NCBI GenBank assembly: GCA_038255145.1
Contig: JBBSLP010000003.1
Span: 62,001 to 126,000 of the forward strand
Reading direction: 5' to 3'
Source: WHTX01 sp038255145
Lineage (GTDB): Bacteria; Actinomycetota; Acidimicrobiia; Acidimicrobiales; CAIXPF01
DNA length: 64,000 nucleotides
Part shown: positions 7,653 through 15,308 of the stretch, one piece after another
How positions within the stretch are numbered: position 1 is the stretch's first letter
Layout: each line of letters begins with the position of its first letter
Position numbers and translations under genes: made by a program
Notes under the pieces: model-generated
Told to the model about the DNA's origin: nothing
The model's database searches: none
Seen by the model: the letters and a program-made list of their open reading frames with translations, nothing else

Positions 7653-8330
7653 GTGGGCACGCCGGGCAGCCTGCGGGCTGACTTCACCGACGGGGTCACC
7701 GACGGTCTCGACGCCGACGCCATCGAGCGGCCCGGACAGGGCCGCCGCGTCGGTGTGCTCGCCGTCCAGGGTGCGTTCCGCGCCCACGCCACGGTGTTGC
7801 GCTCCCTGGGCGCCGAGGCCGTCGAGGTGCGCACACCGGCTCAGCTCGACGGCCTCGATGCCGTCGTGCTGCCCGGAGGTGAGTCCACGACCATCTCCAA
7901 GATGCTCGACTTCAACGACCTCTTCGAGCCCCTGGCCGCCGCCCTGCGCGGTGGCCTGGCCGCGCTGGGGACGTGCGCGGGCATGATCCTGCTGGCCACG
8001 GAGATCCTCGATGGCCGTGCTGACCAGCGCAGCATGGGGGTCATCGACATCGCCGTGCGTCGCAACGCGTTCGGCACCCAGCTCGACTCCTTCGAGACCG
8101 ACCTCGACATCTGTGGCCTCGACCGGCCCTTCCCCGCCGTGTTCATCCGGGCCCCCGTCGTGGCCGGGCTGGGCGACGGCGTCGAGGTGTTGGCCCGGTT
8201 GCCCCACGACCGCGGCGCCGGTGCCGGCGAGCCCGTGCTCTGCCGCCAGGGTCCCATCATCGTGGCCGCCTTCCACCCCGAGCTGTCCGATGACGACCGG
8301 CTCCACCGACTGCTGCTGACCGGCCTCTGA
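7653..8330 (+). CDS. pdxT: Pyridoxal 5'-phosphate synthase glutaminase subunit PdxT
   Basis: Class I glutamine amidotransferase that supplies ammonia to PdxS. The triad is visible: the nucleophile Cys in GTCAGM, and His-Glu in AAFHPEL; the PGGEST block that contacts substrate is also present. It carries an extension of about 30 residues before the canonical RVGVLAVQGAF start. GTG 7653 is the only standard in-frame start, and GAGG 7640-7643 is 9 nt upstream, so the extension appears real. It is co-transcribed with pdxS. Confidence 0.95.
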   Translation: MGTPGSLRADFTDGVTDGLDADAIERPGQGRRVGVLAVQGAFRAHATVLRSLGAEAVEVRTPAQLDGLDAVVLPGGESTTISKMLDFNDLFEPLAAALRGGLAALGTCAGMILLATEILDGRADQRSMGVIDIAVRRNAFGTQLDSFETDLDICGLDRPFPAVFIRAPVVAGLGDGVEVLARLPHDRGAGAGEPVLCRQGPIIVAAFHPELSDDDRLHRLLLTGL

Positions 8331-8417
8331 GGTCCCGGCGCAGGCGCGCCGAGCCCGGGCTCCAACGAATGACACCCGCCCCTGGGCGGAGGAACAGCAC
8401 GAACGAAAGGGACACCG

Positions 8418-9167
8418 ATGTCCGGGCACTCCAAGTGGGCGACGATCAAGCACAAGAAGGCGGCCGTCGACAAGGCCAGGGCCAAGACCTTCGCCAAGCT
8501 GATCCGCCAACTCGAGGTGGCGGCCCGATCCGGCGGCAGCGACCTGACCGCCAACGCCACCCTGCGCACCATGTACGACAAGGCCCGGGCGTCCTCGGTC
8601 CCCACCGACACCATCGACCGGGCCATCAAGCGGGGTGCCGGCGAGCTCGACGGGGTGAACTACGAAGCCGTCACCTACGAGGGCTACGCCCCCGAGGGGG
8701 TGGCCGTGCTCGTGGACACGCTGACCGACAACCGCAACCGCACCGGGGCCGAGATCCGCCACGCCTTCTCCAAGTTCGGCGGCGCCCTGGCCGAGCCCGG
8801 CGCCGTGGCCTGGCAGTTCGAGCGCAAGGGCACGCTGTTGGTGGCCCGCTCGGTCGACGAGGACGAGCTCACGCTGGCGGCGGCGGACGCCGGAGCCGAG
8901 GACATCGTCGACGAGGGCGAGCACTGGCGGGTCATCGCCGAGCCCAGCGACCTCACCGCGGTGCGCGAGGCGCTCGAGGCTGCGGGCATGAGCCCCGAGG
9001 ACCCCGAGCTGACCATGCAGCCCAAGGCCACCGTGGCCCTCGACACGGTCGAGGCCGCCCGCAAGGTGCTGCGGCTCATCGACGCCCTCGACGAGCACGA
9101 CGACGTGCAGGACGTCTACGTCAACTTCGACATCCCCGACGAGGTGCTCGAGGCGGTCGAGGCCTAG
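8418..9167 (+). CDS. yebC: YebC/TACO1-family protein
   Basis: YebC/PmpR family protein of 249 residues, beginning with the invariant MSGHSKWATIKHKKAAVDKA. Members are described as DNA-binding regulators or as ribosome-associated factors that relieve stalling, depending on the lineage; the sequence alone does not decide. AAAGG lies 7 nt before the ATG. Its position downstream of pdxT and upstream of ruvC is typical of actinobacteria, here with two genes inserted before ruvC. Confidence 0.95.
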   Translation: MSGHSKWATIKHKKAAVDKARAKTFAKLIRQLEVAARSGGSDLTANATLRTMYDKARASSVPTDTIDRAIKRGAGELDGVNYEAVTYEGYAPEGVAVLVDTLTDNRNRTGAEIRHAFSKFGGALAEPGAVAWQFERKGTLLVARSVDEDELTLAAADAGAEDIVDEGEHWRVIAEPSDLTAVREALEAAGMSPEDPELTMQPKATVALDTVEAARKVLRLIDALDEHDDVQDVYVNFDIPDEVLEAVEA

Positions 9168-9169
9168 CC

Positions 9170-9643
9170 ATGGCCGTCGCCCGGGGCGAGATCGCCCCTG
9201 ACTTCGAGCTCGACGGTGTCGAGGGGGCCGGCGAGCGACGCCGGTACCACCTGGCCGACTACCGGGGCGCCCCCCTGGTCCTGGTGTTCTACCCGGGGGA
9301 CGACACCCCGGTGTGCACCGTGCAGCTCAACAGCTACAGCGAGGACTTCCCCAGCCTCACCGAGACCGGGGCCCAGCTGTTGGCCCTCAGTCCCCAGTCC
9401 GTCGACAGCCACGAGCGCTTCGCCACCCGCCAGGGTGGCTTCGCCTTCCCCCTGCTGGCCGATGCGGACAAGGCCGTGGGCCGCCTCTACGGCATTGTCG
9501 GCCCCCTGGGCTTCTACCGGCGATCGGCCTTCGTGCTCGACCGGGCCGGGGTCGTGCGCTGGTCGAGCCGGTCCATCACCGGCCTGTCGTTCCCCTCGGC
9601 CAGCGTGCTGGCCGACGCCCTGCAGGCCGCTCTCGAGGACTGA
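9170..9643 (+). CDS. Peroxiredoxin (BCP/AhpC-TSA type), single visible cysteine
   Basis: Thioredoxin-fold peroxidase of 157 residues starting 3 nt after the yebC stop. The peroxidatic Cys is in FYPGDDTPVCTVQ, matching the BCP-type TPxCT motif. No second cysteine was found in the protein, so the resolving Cys of 2-Cys BCPs is absent and a 1-Cys mechanism with an external thiol is inferred. The VSRS-like C-terminal block (WSSRSITGLSFPS) is divergent. The near-contact with yebC implies co-transcription. Confidence 0.88.
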   Translation: MAVARGEIAPDFELDGVEGAGERRRYHLADYRGAPLVLVFYPGDDTPVCTVQLNSYSEDFPSLTETGAQLLALSPQSVDSHERFATRQGGFAFPLLADADKAVGRLYGIVGPLGFYRRSAFVLDRAGVVRWSSRSITGLSFPSASVLADALQAALED

Positions 9644-9661
9644 GGCTGCGAGGGTTGCGGC

Positions 9662-10330
9662 TCAGCTGCCCAGCAGGGTGACGGCGAGGATCGTCCCGTT
9701 GTAGGCCGCGTGCAGCAGCATCGAACCGGCCAGGCCCAGTCGCACCCGGGCTGCACCGAGCACCAGGCCCAGGCCGGCCTGGGGCAGCACGAGCAGGGGG
9801 AGGAGGGCGACGGTCCACCAGCCCGCGTCGTCGAAGTTCCAGTTGGACCCGTGCAGCAGGCCGAACAGCAGGGCCGAGGTCCAGAACAGCGCGAGGAAGT
9901 GGCTCGCCCACTGCACCTCCAACCACCGGCGCGAACCGGGTACGGCCACAGCCACGAGCACGACGGCCAGCACGAGCAGGCCCCACGGGGCCAGCAGGAA
10001 GGCGGCCGCGGCGGCGGCGATGATCAGGTAGCGGGCCTGGAACCGGGCCAGGACCAGGCGGAACGTCGTCTCCTCGATGAGGGGGGCGATGACGACGGCC
10101 AGCACGATCAGCGTCCCCTGGGGTACGTCGTCGATGCGGTTGGAGACCCCGGACACCGCCGAGCCCAGGTAGGACAGGGGAGCGGTGACCAGGACCGTGC
10201 CCAGGCAGGCCAGCCACAGGCGCACGAACGTGCGCACCCGGGACCCGTCGACCGGGTCGAGTCGGGGCTCGGGGTGCCGCACGAAGCGCACCAGGTCGAA
10301 CCGGGCCGCGGCGGGGGCACCCTGGGACAT
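9662..10330 (-). CDS. CPBP-family intramembrane metalloprotease
   Basis: Multi-pass membrane protein of 222 residues with the three CPBP/Abi motifs: EE...R in APLIEETTFR, FxxxH in LLFGLLHG, and HxxxN in MLLHAAYN. These residues form the Rce1-like intramembrane active site. Substrates are unknown. Hydrophobic segments run almost throughout. The ATG at 10330 is preceded on the minus strand by TAGCCT with a 9-nt spacer. It is divergent from ruvC, so the two promoters lie back to back in about 70 bp. Confidence 0.87.
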   Translation of the reverse strand: MSQGAPAAARFDLVRFVRHPEPRLDPVDGSRVRTFVRLWLACLGTVLVTAPLSYLGSAVSGVSNRIDDVPQGTLIVLAVVIAPLIEETTFRLVLARFQARYLIIAAAAAAFLLAPWGLLVLAVVLVAVAVPGSRRWLEVQWASHFLALFWTSALLFGLLHGSNWNFDDAGWWTVALLPLLVLPQAGLGLVLGAARVRLGLAGSMLLHAAYNGTILAVTLLGS

Positions 10331-10339
10331 GGGCGGCCC

Positions 10340-10345
10340 AGGCTA
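10340..10345 (-). promoter_or_regulatory. -10 hexamer TAGCCT for the CPBP protease gene
   Basis: On the minus strand TAGCCT ends 9 nt before the ATG at 10330. Same leaderless layout as other genes here. Confidence 0.4.
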
Positions 10346-10385
10346 GGTCCGCTCGCGGGTCCACCCGCGGCCGGCACCCGCCGGC

Positions 10386-10391
10386 TAGTGT
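10386..10391 (+). promoter_or_regulatory. -10 hexamer TAGTGT for ruvCAB
   Basis: TAGTGT ends 8 nt before GTG 10400, which supports that codon rather than GTG 10388 (inside the hexamer) as the ruvC start. Confidence 0.5.
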
Positions 10392-10399
10392 CCGTACGC

Positions 10400-10987
10400 G
10401 TGTTCGTGCTCGGCATCGACCCTGGGGTGGCCAAGTGTGGCTACGGCGTCGTCGAGCAGGCCCGCCGCCAGCTGCGCCCCGTGGACATCGGCTGTCTGCG
10501 CACCCCCGCGGGCATGCCCACCGCCCAGCGCCTGCGCCACCTCCAGGACGGCTTCATCGACCTGCTCGACCGCCACCGCCCCGACGTGGTGGCCATCGAA
10601 CGGGTACTGCTCCACGTCGACGCCCGCACCGCCCTCATCGTCGGACAGGCCTCGGGTCTGGTCATGGCCGAGGCGGCCCGGCGAGACCTCGAGGTGGTCG
10701 AGTACTCGCCCAACGAGGTGAAGGGAGCGGTCGTGGGCTACGGCTCGGCCACCAAGGCCCAGGTCCAGCGCATGGTCCAGACCCTGCTCGGCCTCGACGC
10801 CCCGCCCCGGCCGGCCGACGCCGCCGACGCCGCCGCCATCGCCCTGTGCCACCTGGCCCGGGTGCCGAGCTCGGGCCGGGCCCTGCCCGCGCCGGGCGGG
10901 AACCGGGTCACCGTGCGGGCCGTGGCCGCCCGCCCCAGCACCGTGGCCCCCACCCTGGGTCGTCGCCGGGTGGTGGACCTCGAGTGA
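10400..10987 (+). CDS. ruvC: Crossover junction endodeoxyribonuclease RuvC
   Basis: Holliday junction resolvase of the RNase H fold, about 195 residues. Acidic catalytic positions are visible: the first Asp in FVLGIDPGVAKCGYG, the Glu in VVAIERVLLHVDA, and the DAADAAAIA block near the C-terminus. A C-terminal extension of about 35 basic residues follows the core. GTG 10400 was preferred over GTG 10388 because of the TAGTGT box with an 8-nt spacer and because the conserved core starts immediately. The stop overlaps the ruvA start as GTGA, so ruvCAB is one operon. Confidence 0.95.
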   Translation: MFVLGIDPGVAKCGYGVVEQARRQLRPVDIGCLRTPAGMPTAQRLRHLQDGFIDLLDRHRPDVVAIERVLLHVDARTALIVGQASGLVMAEAARRDLEVVEYSPNEVKGAVVGYGSATKAQVQRMVQTLLGLDAPPRPADAADAAAIALCHLARVPSSGRALPAPGGNRVTVRAVAARPSTVAPTLGRRRVVDLE

Positions 10988-11616
10988 GCGGCATCATCGG
11001 TTCGCTGCGGGGCACCCTGGCCGACCGCAGCCCCCGCGGCGAGGTCCTCGTCGAGGTGGGGGGCGTGGGCTACCGGCTCACGGTCACCGCCTCCACCGCC
11101 GCCCGCCTGGGGGCGGTGGGCCTGCCCGTGCACCTGCTGGTGCACCACCTGATCCGCGAGGACAGCCAGGCCCTGTACGGCTTCGCCGACCGGGCCGAGC
11201 GGGACTGCTTCGAGGCCCTCATCGGTGCCCACGGCGTGGGACCGGCCCTGGCTCTGGCCATCTTGTCGGTCCATGGCCCCGTGGCCCTGCTGCGGGTGCT
11301 GGCCGAGGAGGACCTGGCGGCGTTGTGCCTGGTCCCCGGGGTGGGCAAGAAGACAGCTCAGCGCCTGCTGGTCGAGCTGAAATCCCGCCTCGACGTCACC
11401 GCCCTGGCCGTGCCCGGGGCCAGCGACGGGGTGGCGGCCGCGGCGTCCGCGGTGCTCGACGGCTCGCCCCGCATGGTCGTGCGCCAGGCCCTCGTCGAGC
11501 TGGGCTACAGCCCCGACGAGGCCCGCCTCGCCCTCGACGGCCTCGGTGAGGGCGACGACGCCGGTGTCGACGAGGCCACCCTGCTGCGGGCCGCCCTGCA
11601 GCGGCTGGCCCGGTGA
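10984..11616 (+). CDS. ruvA: Holliday junction branch migration protein RuvA
   Basis: DNA-binding subunit of the RuvAB branch migration complex; tetramers hold the four-way junction. 210 residues with the N-terminal OB fold (IGSLRGTL, VGGVGYRL), paired helix-hairpin-helix motifs (HGVGPALALAIL and VPGVGKKTAQRLL), an Ala-rich flexible linker, and the C-terminal RuvB-contact domain (VRQALVELGYSPDEA). GTG 10984 overlaps the ruvC stop, and its own stop overlaps the ruvB start; both junctions are GTGA, indicating translational coupling. Confidence 0.96.
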   Translation: MSGIIGSLRGTLADRSPRGEVLVEVGGVGYRLTVTASTAARLGAVGLPVHLLVHHLIREDSQALYGFADRAERDCFEALIGAHGVGPALALAILSVHGPVALLRVLAEEDLAALCLVPGVGKKTAQRLLVELKSRLDVTALAVPGASDGVAAAASAVLDGSPRMVVRQALVELGYSPDEARLALDGLGEGDDAGVDEATLLRAALQRLAR

Positions 11617-12662
11617 CCGTGGCCCGCAACGACGTGCTCGCCCCCGATCCCGAGCCCGAGGAGGGCGAGGCCGAAGCCGGCCTGCGCCCCCGCGCGCTGG
11701 ACGACTTCGTGGGCCAGCGCGAGCTGAAGGAGCACCTCCACGTGATGCTGGAGGCGGCCCGCCGTCGCCGCCAGCCCGTCGACCACCTCCTCTTCGCCGG
11801 CCCGCCCGGGCTGGGCAAGACCACCCTGGCCGGCATCGTGGCCAACGAGCTGGGGGTGTCCATGCACGTCACCTCGGGCCCCGCCTTCGAGCGGGCCGGC
11901 GACGTGGCCGCCGTGCTAACCAAGCTCGAGGCCGGCGACGTGCTCTTCATCGACGAGATCCACCGCCTGGCCCGGCCCGTCGAAGAGGTCCTGTACCCGG
12001 CCATGGAGGACTTCCAGCTCGACATCGTGCTGGGCAAGGGCCCCGCGGCCCGCACCCTCCGCCTCGACCTGCCCCGCTTCACCCTCATCGGGGCCACCAC
12101 CCGCACCGGCCTCATCACCGGGCCCCTGCGGGACCGCTTCGGCTACGTGGCCCGCCTCGACTACTACGAACCCGCCGACCTCGAGGCCATCGTCCTGCGC
12201 ACCGCCACCATCCTCGACGTGGAGATCGCCGCCGAGGGCGCCGGGGAGATCGGCCGGCGGGCCCGGGGCACCCCCCGCATCGCCAACCGCCTGCTGCGCC
12301 GGGTCCGTGACTTCGCCGAGGTGCGGGGCACGGGCGTGGTCGACGTGGCCACGGCCCAGGCCGGCCTGCGCCTGTTCGGGGTGGACGAGGTGGGTCTGGA
12401 CAAGGTCGACCGGGGCATCCTCGAGGCCCTGTGCCGCCACTTCGGCGGTGGGCCGGTGGGCCTGTCCACCCTGGCCATCAGCGTGGGCGAGCCCACCGAG
12501 ACGGTGGAGGACGTGAACGAGCCCTTCCTCATCCAGCGGGGCCTGCTCATGCGCACCCCCCGGGGCCGGGTGGCCACTCCGGCGGCCTGGCGCCACATCG
12601 GTCTCGAACCGCCGGAGACCCCCACCCCCTGGCGCGACCCCCCTCCCTCCCTGTTCGAGTAG
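11613..12662 (+). CDS. ruvB: Holliday junction branch migration ATPase RuvB
   Basis: AAA+ motor that drives branch migration with RuvA. 349 residues: conserved N-terminal RPRALDDFVGQ-type segment, Walker A FAGPPGLGKTTLA, Walker B DVLFIDEIHRL, sensor region LIGATTRTGLITGPLRDRFG, and a C-terminal winged-helix domain ending RTPRGRVATPAAWRHIGL. Start GTG overlaps the ruvA stop. Length and all motifs are normal. Confidence 0.97.
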   Translation: MTVARNDVLAPDPEPEEGEAEAGLRPRALDDFVGQRELKEHLHVMLEAARRRRQPVDHLLFAGPPGLGKTTLAGIVANELGVSMHVTSGPAFERAGDVAAVLTKLEAGDVLFIDEIHRLARPVEEVLYPAMEDFQLDIVLGKGPAARTLRLDLPRFTLIGATTRTGLITGPLRDRFGYVARLDYYEPADLEAIVLRTATILDVEIAAEGAGEIGRRARGTPRIANRLLRRVRDFAEVRGTGVVDVATAQAGLRLFGVDEVGLDKVDRGILEALCRHFGGGPVGLSTLAISVGEPTETVEDVNEPFLIQRGLLMRTPRGRVATPAAWRHIGLEPPETPTPWRDPPPSLFE

Positions 12663-12689
12663 CGCTGCAGCCCGGGCGGCGCCGGCGGG

Positions 12690-12695
12690 TATCGT
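12690..12695 (+). promoter_or_regulatory. Possible -10 hexamer TATCGT for queA-tgt
   Basis: TATCGT lies between ruvB and queA, 41 nt before the inferred queA start, and would give a leader of about 35 nt that contains the GAGG ribosome-binding site. No -35 was recognised. Confidence 0.3.
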
Positions 12696-12736
12696 CAGCG
12701 CGCCCCACGACCCGGCCACCCGCCACGAGGCCCCCG

Positions 12737-13777
12737 ATCGACACCGCCGACTTCGACTACGACCTGCCCCCCGAGCGCATCGCCCAACAGCCCGTCGAAC
12801 CCCGTGACAGCGCCCGCCTGTTGGTGGACCGGGGACCGGGCCTGGGCCCCGCCGACCACACCGTGGCCGACCTGGCCCAGCTGTGCGAACCCGGTGACCT
12901 GGTCGTCGTCAACGACACCCGCGTCCTGCCCGCCCGCCTGCGCCTGCGCCGGGGCGGCACCGGCGGCGCCGTGGAGGCCCTGTTGCTCGAACCGGTCGAC
13001 GAGCGCACCTGGGAGGCCCTGGTCCGGCCCAGCCGGCGCCTGCGCCCCGGTGACCTGCTCGTGCGTGAGGGCCTGGTGGTCGAGGCGGTCGAACGGGTGG
13101 GGGAGGGGCGCTGGCACCTCCGCTTCCTGCCCGGGGTCGACGTCACCGGCGTGCTCGACCGGGTCGGCGAGGTACCCCTGCCCCCCTACCTGACCGGGCC
13201 GCTGGCCGACCCCGAGCGCTACCAGACCGTCTTCGCCCGCCGTGCCGCCTCGGCCGCCGCCCCCACGGCGGGGTTGCACCTGACCCCTGCGGTGCTCGAC
13301 GACCTTGCCCGGCGGGGGGTGGTCGTGGCCCGCCTCGAGCTGGTGGTGGGCCTGGCCACCTTCCGGCCCATCACCTCGGAGCGGGTCGAGGACCACGTCA
13401 TGCACGAGGAGGCCTACCGCATCCCGCCCGAGACGCTCGAGGCCCTGCACCAGAGGGGCCAGGGGCGCCGGGTGCTGGCCGTGGGGACCACCGTGGTGCG
13501 GGCGCTGGAGAGCTGGGGGGCGACGGGCGCCACCGAGGGTCGCACCGACCTGTTCATCCGGGGCGACGGCTACCCGTTCCGGGTCGTCGATCGCGTGCTG
13601 ACCAACTTCCACGTGCCCCGCTCGTCGCTGATCGTGCTGGTCGACGCGTTCATGGGGCCCCGGTGGCGGGACCTGTACGGCGCTGCCCTCGACCGTGGCT
13701 ACCGGTTCCTGTCCTTCGGCGACGCCATGCTGATCGACCGCGCCACCGACCGCGCCGCCGACGGGGTGGCCCCGTGA
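12737..13777 (+). CDS. queA: tRNA preQ1(34) S-adenosylmethionine ribosyltransferase-isomerase, likely ATC start
   Basis: QueA transfers and isomerises the ribosyl group of SAM onto preQ1 in tRNA, making epoxyqueuosine. 346 residues with the hallmark N-terminus DTADFDYDLPPERIAQQP, VVNDTRVLPARL, AAPTAGLHLT and TNFHVPRSSLIVLVDAF. There is no ATG, GTG or TTG in frame between the ruvB stop and this conserved N-terminus; the next standard codon (about 12820) would remove it. ATC 12737 lies 6 nt after GAGG (12727-12730) and places the initiator exactly where homologues start (MDTADFDYDLP). tgt overlaps its stop as GTGA. Confidence 0.93.
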   Translation: MDTADFDYDLPPERIAQQPVEPRDSARLLVDRGPGLGPADHTVADLAQLCEPGDLVVVNDTRVLPARLRLRRGGTGGAVEALLLEPVDERTWEALVRPSRRLRPGDLLVREGLVVEAVERVGEGRWHLRFLPGVDVTGVLDRVGEVPLPPYLTGPLADPERYQTVFARRAASAAAPTAGLHLTPAVLDDLARRGVVVARLELVVGLATFRPITSERVEDHVMHEEAYRIPPETLEALHQRGQGRRVLAVGTTVVRALESWGATGATEGRTDLFIRGDGYPFRVVDRVLTNFHVPRSSLIVLVDAFMGPRWRDLYGAALDRGYRFLSFGDAMLIDRATDRAADGVAP

Positions 13778-14886
13778 CGGTGCGCATGGAGGTCCAGGCC
13801 ACCGAGGGCCAGGCCCGCACCGGCGTTGCCCACACCAACCGGGGCTCCTACCAGACCCCGGCGTTCATGCCCGTGGGGACCCGGGGAGCGGTGCGAACCC
13901 TGGGCGTGGAGGACCTCGAGGCCCTGGGGGCCGAGGTGGTGCTGGGCAACACCTACCACCTGATGCTGCGGCCCGGGGCCGACCTGGTGGCCGACATGGG
14001 CGGCCTGCACGGCTTCACCGGGTGGGGTGGCCACGTCCTCACCGATTCGGGCGGCTTCCAGATCTTCTCCCTCAAGCCCCGCCTCGACGAGGACGGGGCC
14101 GACTTCGCTTCCACCTACGACGGGTCCCGGCACCGCCTGACCCCCGAATCGGCCGTGGCCGTGCAGGCCCAGCTGGGGGCGGACATCCAGATGGTGCTCG
14201 ACGTGTGCACGGCCCTACCGGCCGAGCGTCGGGTGATCGAGGGGGCGGCCGAGATGACCCACCGCTGGGCGGCCCGGGCCCGCACCGCCTTCCTGGCTGG
14301 CCAGCACCCCGACCACCAGCACCAGTTCGGCATCGTCCAGGGCGGCACGGACTGCGACCTGCGCACCCACAGCGCCCGCACCCTGGCGGCCATGGACTTC
14401 GACGGGTACGGCATCGGCGGCCTGTCGGTGGGCGAGCCCCGGGACCTGATGGTGCCGGCCCTGGCCGCGGCCACGGCTGAGCTCCCCGCCGACCGGCCTC
14501 GCTACCTGATGGGGGTGGGTGACCCCGCCGGCATCGTCGAGGGGGTGGCCAACGGGGTGGACATGTTCGACTGCGTCCTACCCACCCGCCTGGCCAGACA
14601 TGGCACCGTGCTCACCACCGCGGGGCGCATGAACCTGCGCAACGCCCAGTTCGCCCGCGACGAACGCCCCCTCGATCCCGACAACCCGTGTCCCCTGGTG
14701 GCACGGTATTCGCGGGCCTACCTGCGCCACCTGTTCCAGGTCCACGAGCTCACCGCCATGCGCATCGTGACCCTGCACAACCTGTGGTGGCTGTTCGATC
14801 TGGTGGGGCGGATGCGGGCCGCGATCCGCGCCGGCACCTTCGCCGAGCTGAGGGGTGACGTGCTGGCGACCTGGGGTGGGCGCTAG
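13774..14886 (+). CDS. tgt: tRNA-guanine transglycosylase with degenerate zinc site
   Basis: Tgt exchanges G34 of target tRNAs for preQ1, the step before QueA. 370 residues; the TIM-barrel active-site blocks are intact: VLTDSGGFQIFSL (general-base Asp), FGIVQGGTD, GIGGLSVGEP, and MFDCVLPTRLARHG with the nucleophilic Asp region. The structural zinc site normally reads CxCxxC plus a later His. Here the segment is DNPCPLVARYSRAYLRHL: the first and third cysteines are Asn304 and Val309, with only Cys306 and His335 remaining. GTG 13774 overlaps the queA stop. Confidence 0.95.
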   Translation: MTVRMEVQATEGQARTGVAHTNRGSYQTPAFMPVGTRGAVRTLGVEDLEALGAEVVLGNTYHLMLRPGADLVADMGGLHGFTGWGGHVLTDSGGFQIFSLKPRLDEDGADFASTYDGSRHRLTPESAVAVQAQLGADIQMVLDVCTALPAERRVIEGAAEMTHRWAARARTAFLAGQHPDHQHQFGIVQGGTDCDLRTHSARTLAAMDFDGYGIGGLSVGEPRDLMVPALAAATAELPADRPRYLMGVGDPAGIVEGVANGVDMFDCVLPTRLARHGTVLTTAGRMNLRNAQFARDERPLDPDNPCPLVARYSRAYLRHLFQVHELTAMRIVTLHNLWWLFDLVGRMRAAIRAGTFAELRGDVLATWGGR

Positions 14887-14933
14887 CGTGCCCTCTCGCC
14901 CTTTCCGCGTCAACGTTCTCCCGGGGTAGGCCC

Positions 14934-15278
14934 ATGATCACGCTGCTCTTCCCCCTCGTCCTTCTGGGCGTCCTCTACTTCTTCATGATCGTCCCCCAAC
15001 GAAAGAAGGCCCGCGCTCACGACGAGCTGTTGGCCAACCTGGGTTCGGGGGACGAAGTGATGACGACCGGTGGCATCTATGGTGGTGTGACCGAGGTCGA
15101 CGGTGAGACCGTGTTCCTCGAGATCGCTCCGGATGTCGAGATCAAGGTGTCGCGTCGGGCCATCGCCGAGCGGATCTTCGCCGCTTCGACACCAGCCACG
15201 ACATCGGGGTCGAACTTCTCGAAGAAGCCGGCGACCATCGAGCCTGCTCCCGACGACGACGCCGAGAGCTCCAACTAG
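14934..15278 (+). CDS. yajC: Preprotein translocase subunit YajC
   Basis: Small membrane accessory subunit of the SecDF-YajC complex, 114 residues. A single N-terminal membrane helix (about residues 2-20, LLFPLVLLGVLYFFMIVPQR) is followed by the conserved QRKKARAHDELLANLGSGDE-type cytoplasmic domain and a disordered acidic tail. It lies directly upstream of secD and secF, the standard arrangement. A TAGCGT at 14884, overlapping the tgt stop, could serve as its promoter. Confidence 0.95.
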   Translation: MITLLFPLVLLGVLYFFMIVPQRKKARAHDELLANLGSGDEVMTTGGIYGGVTEVDGETVFLEIAPDVEIKVSRRAIAERIFAASTPATTSGSNFSKKPATIEPAPDDDAESSN

Positions 15279-15308
15279 CACCGGTCCACCGGACGAGGCA
15301 CCCCCTTC

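Noticed and set aside
7032..9098. 688-codon minus-strand open frame over pdxS-pdxT-yebC
   Set aside because: Shadow of three conserved genes; no homologous motif.
12663..12736. preQ1 riboswitch upstream of queA
   Set aside because: The gap is only 74 bp and shows no convincing aptamer-like H-type pseudoknot; queA and tgt are salvage/insertion steps not usually under such control here.
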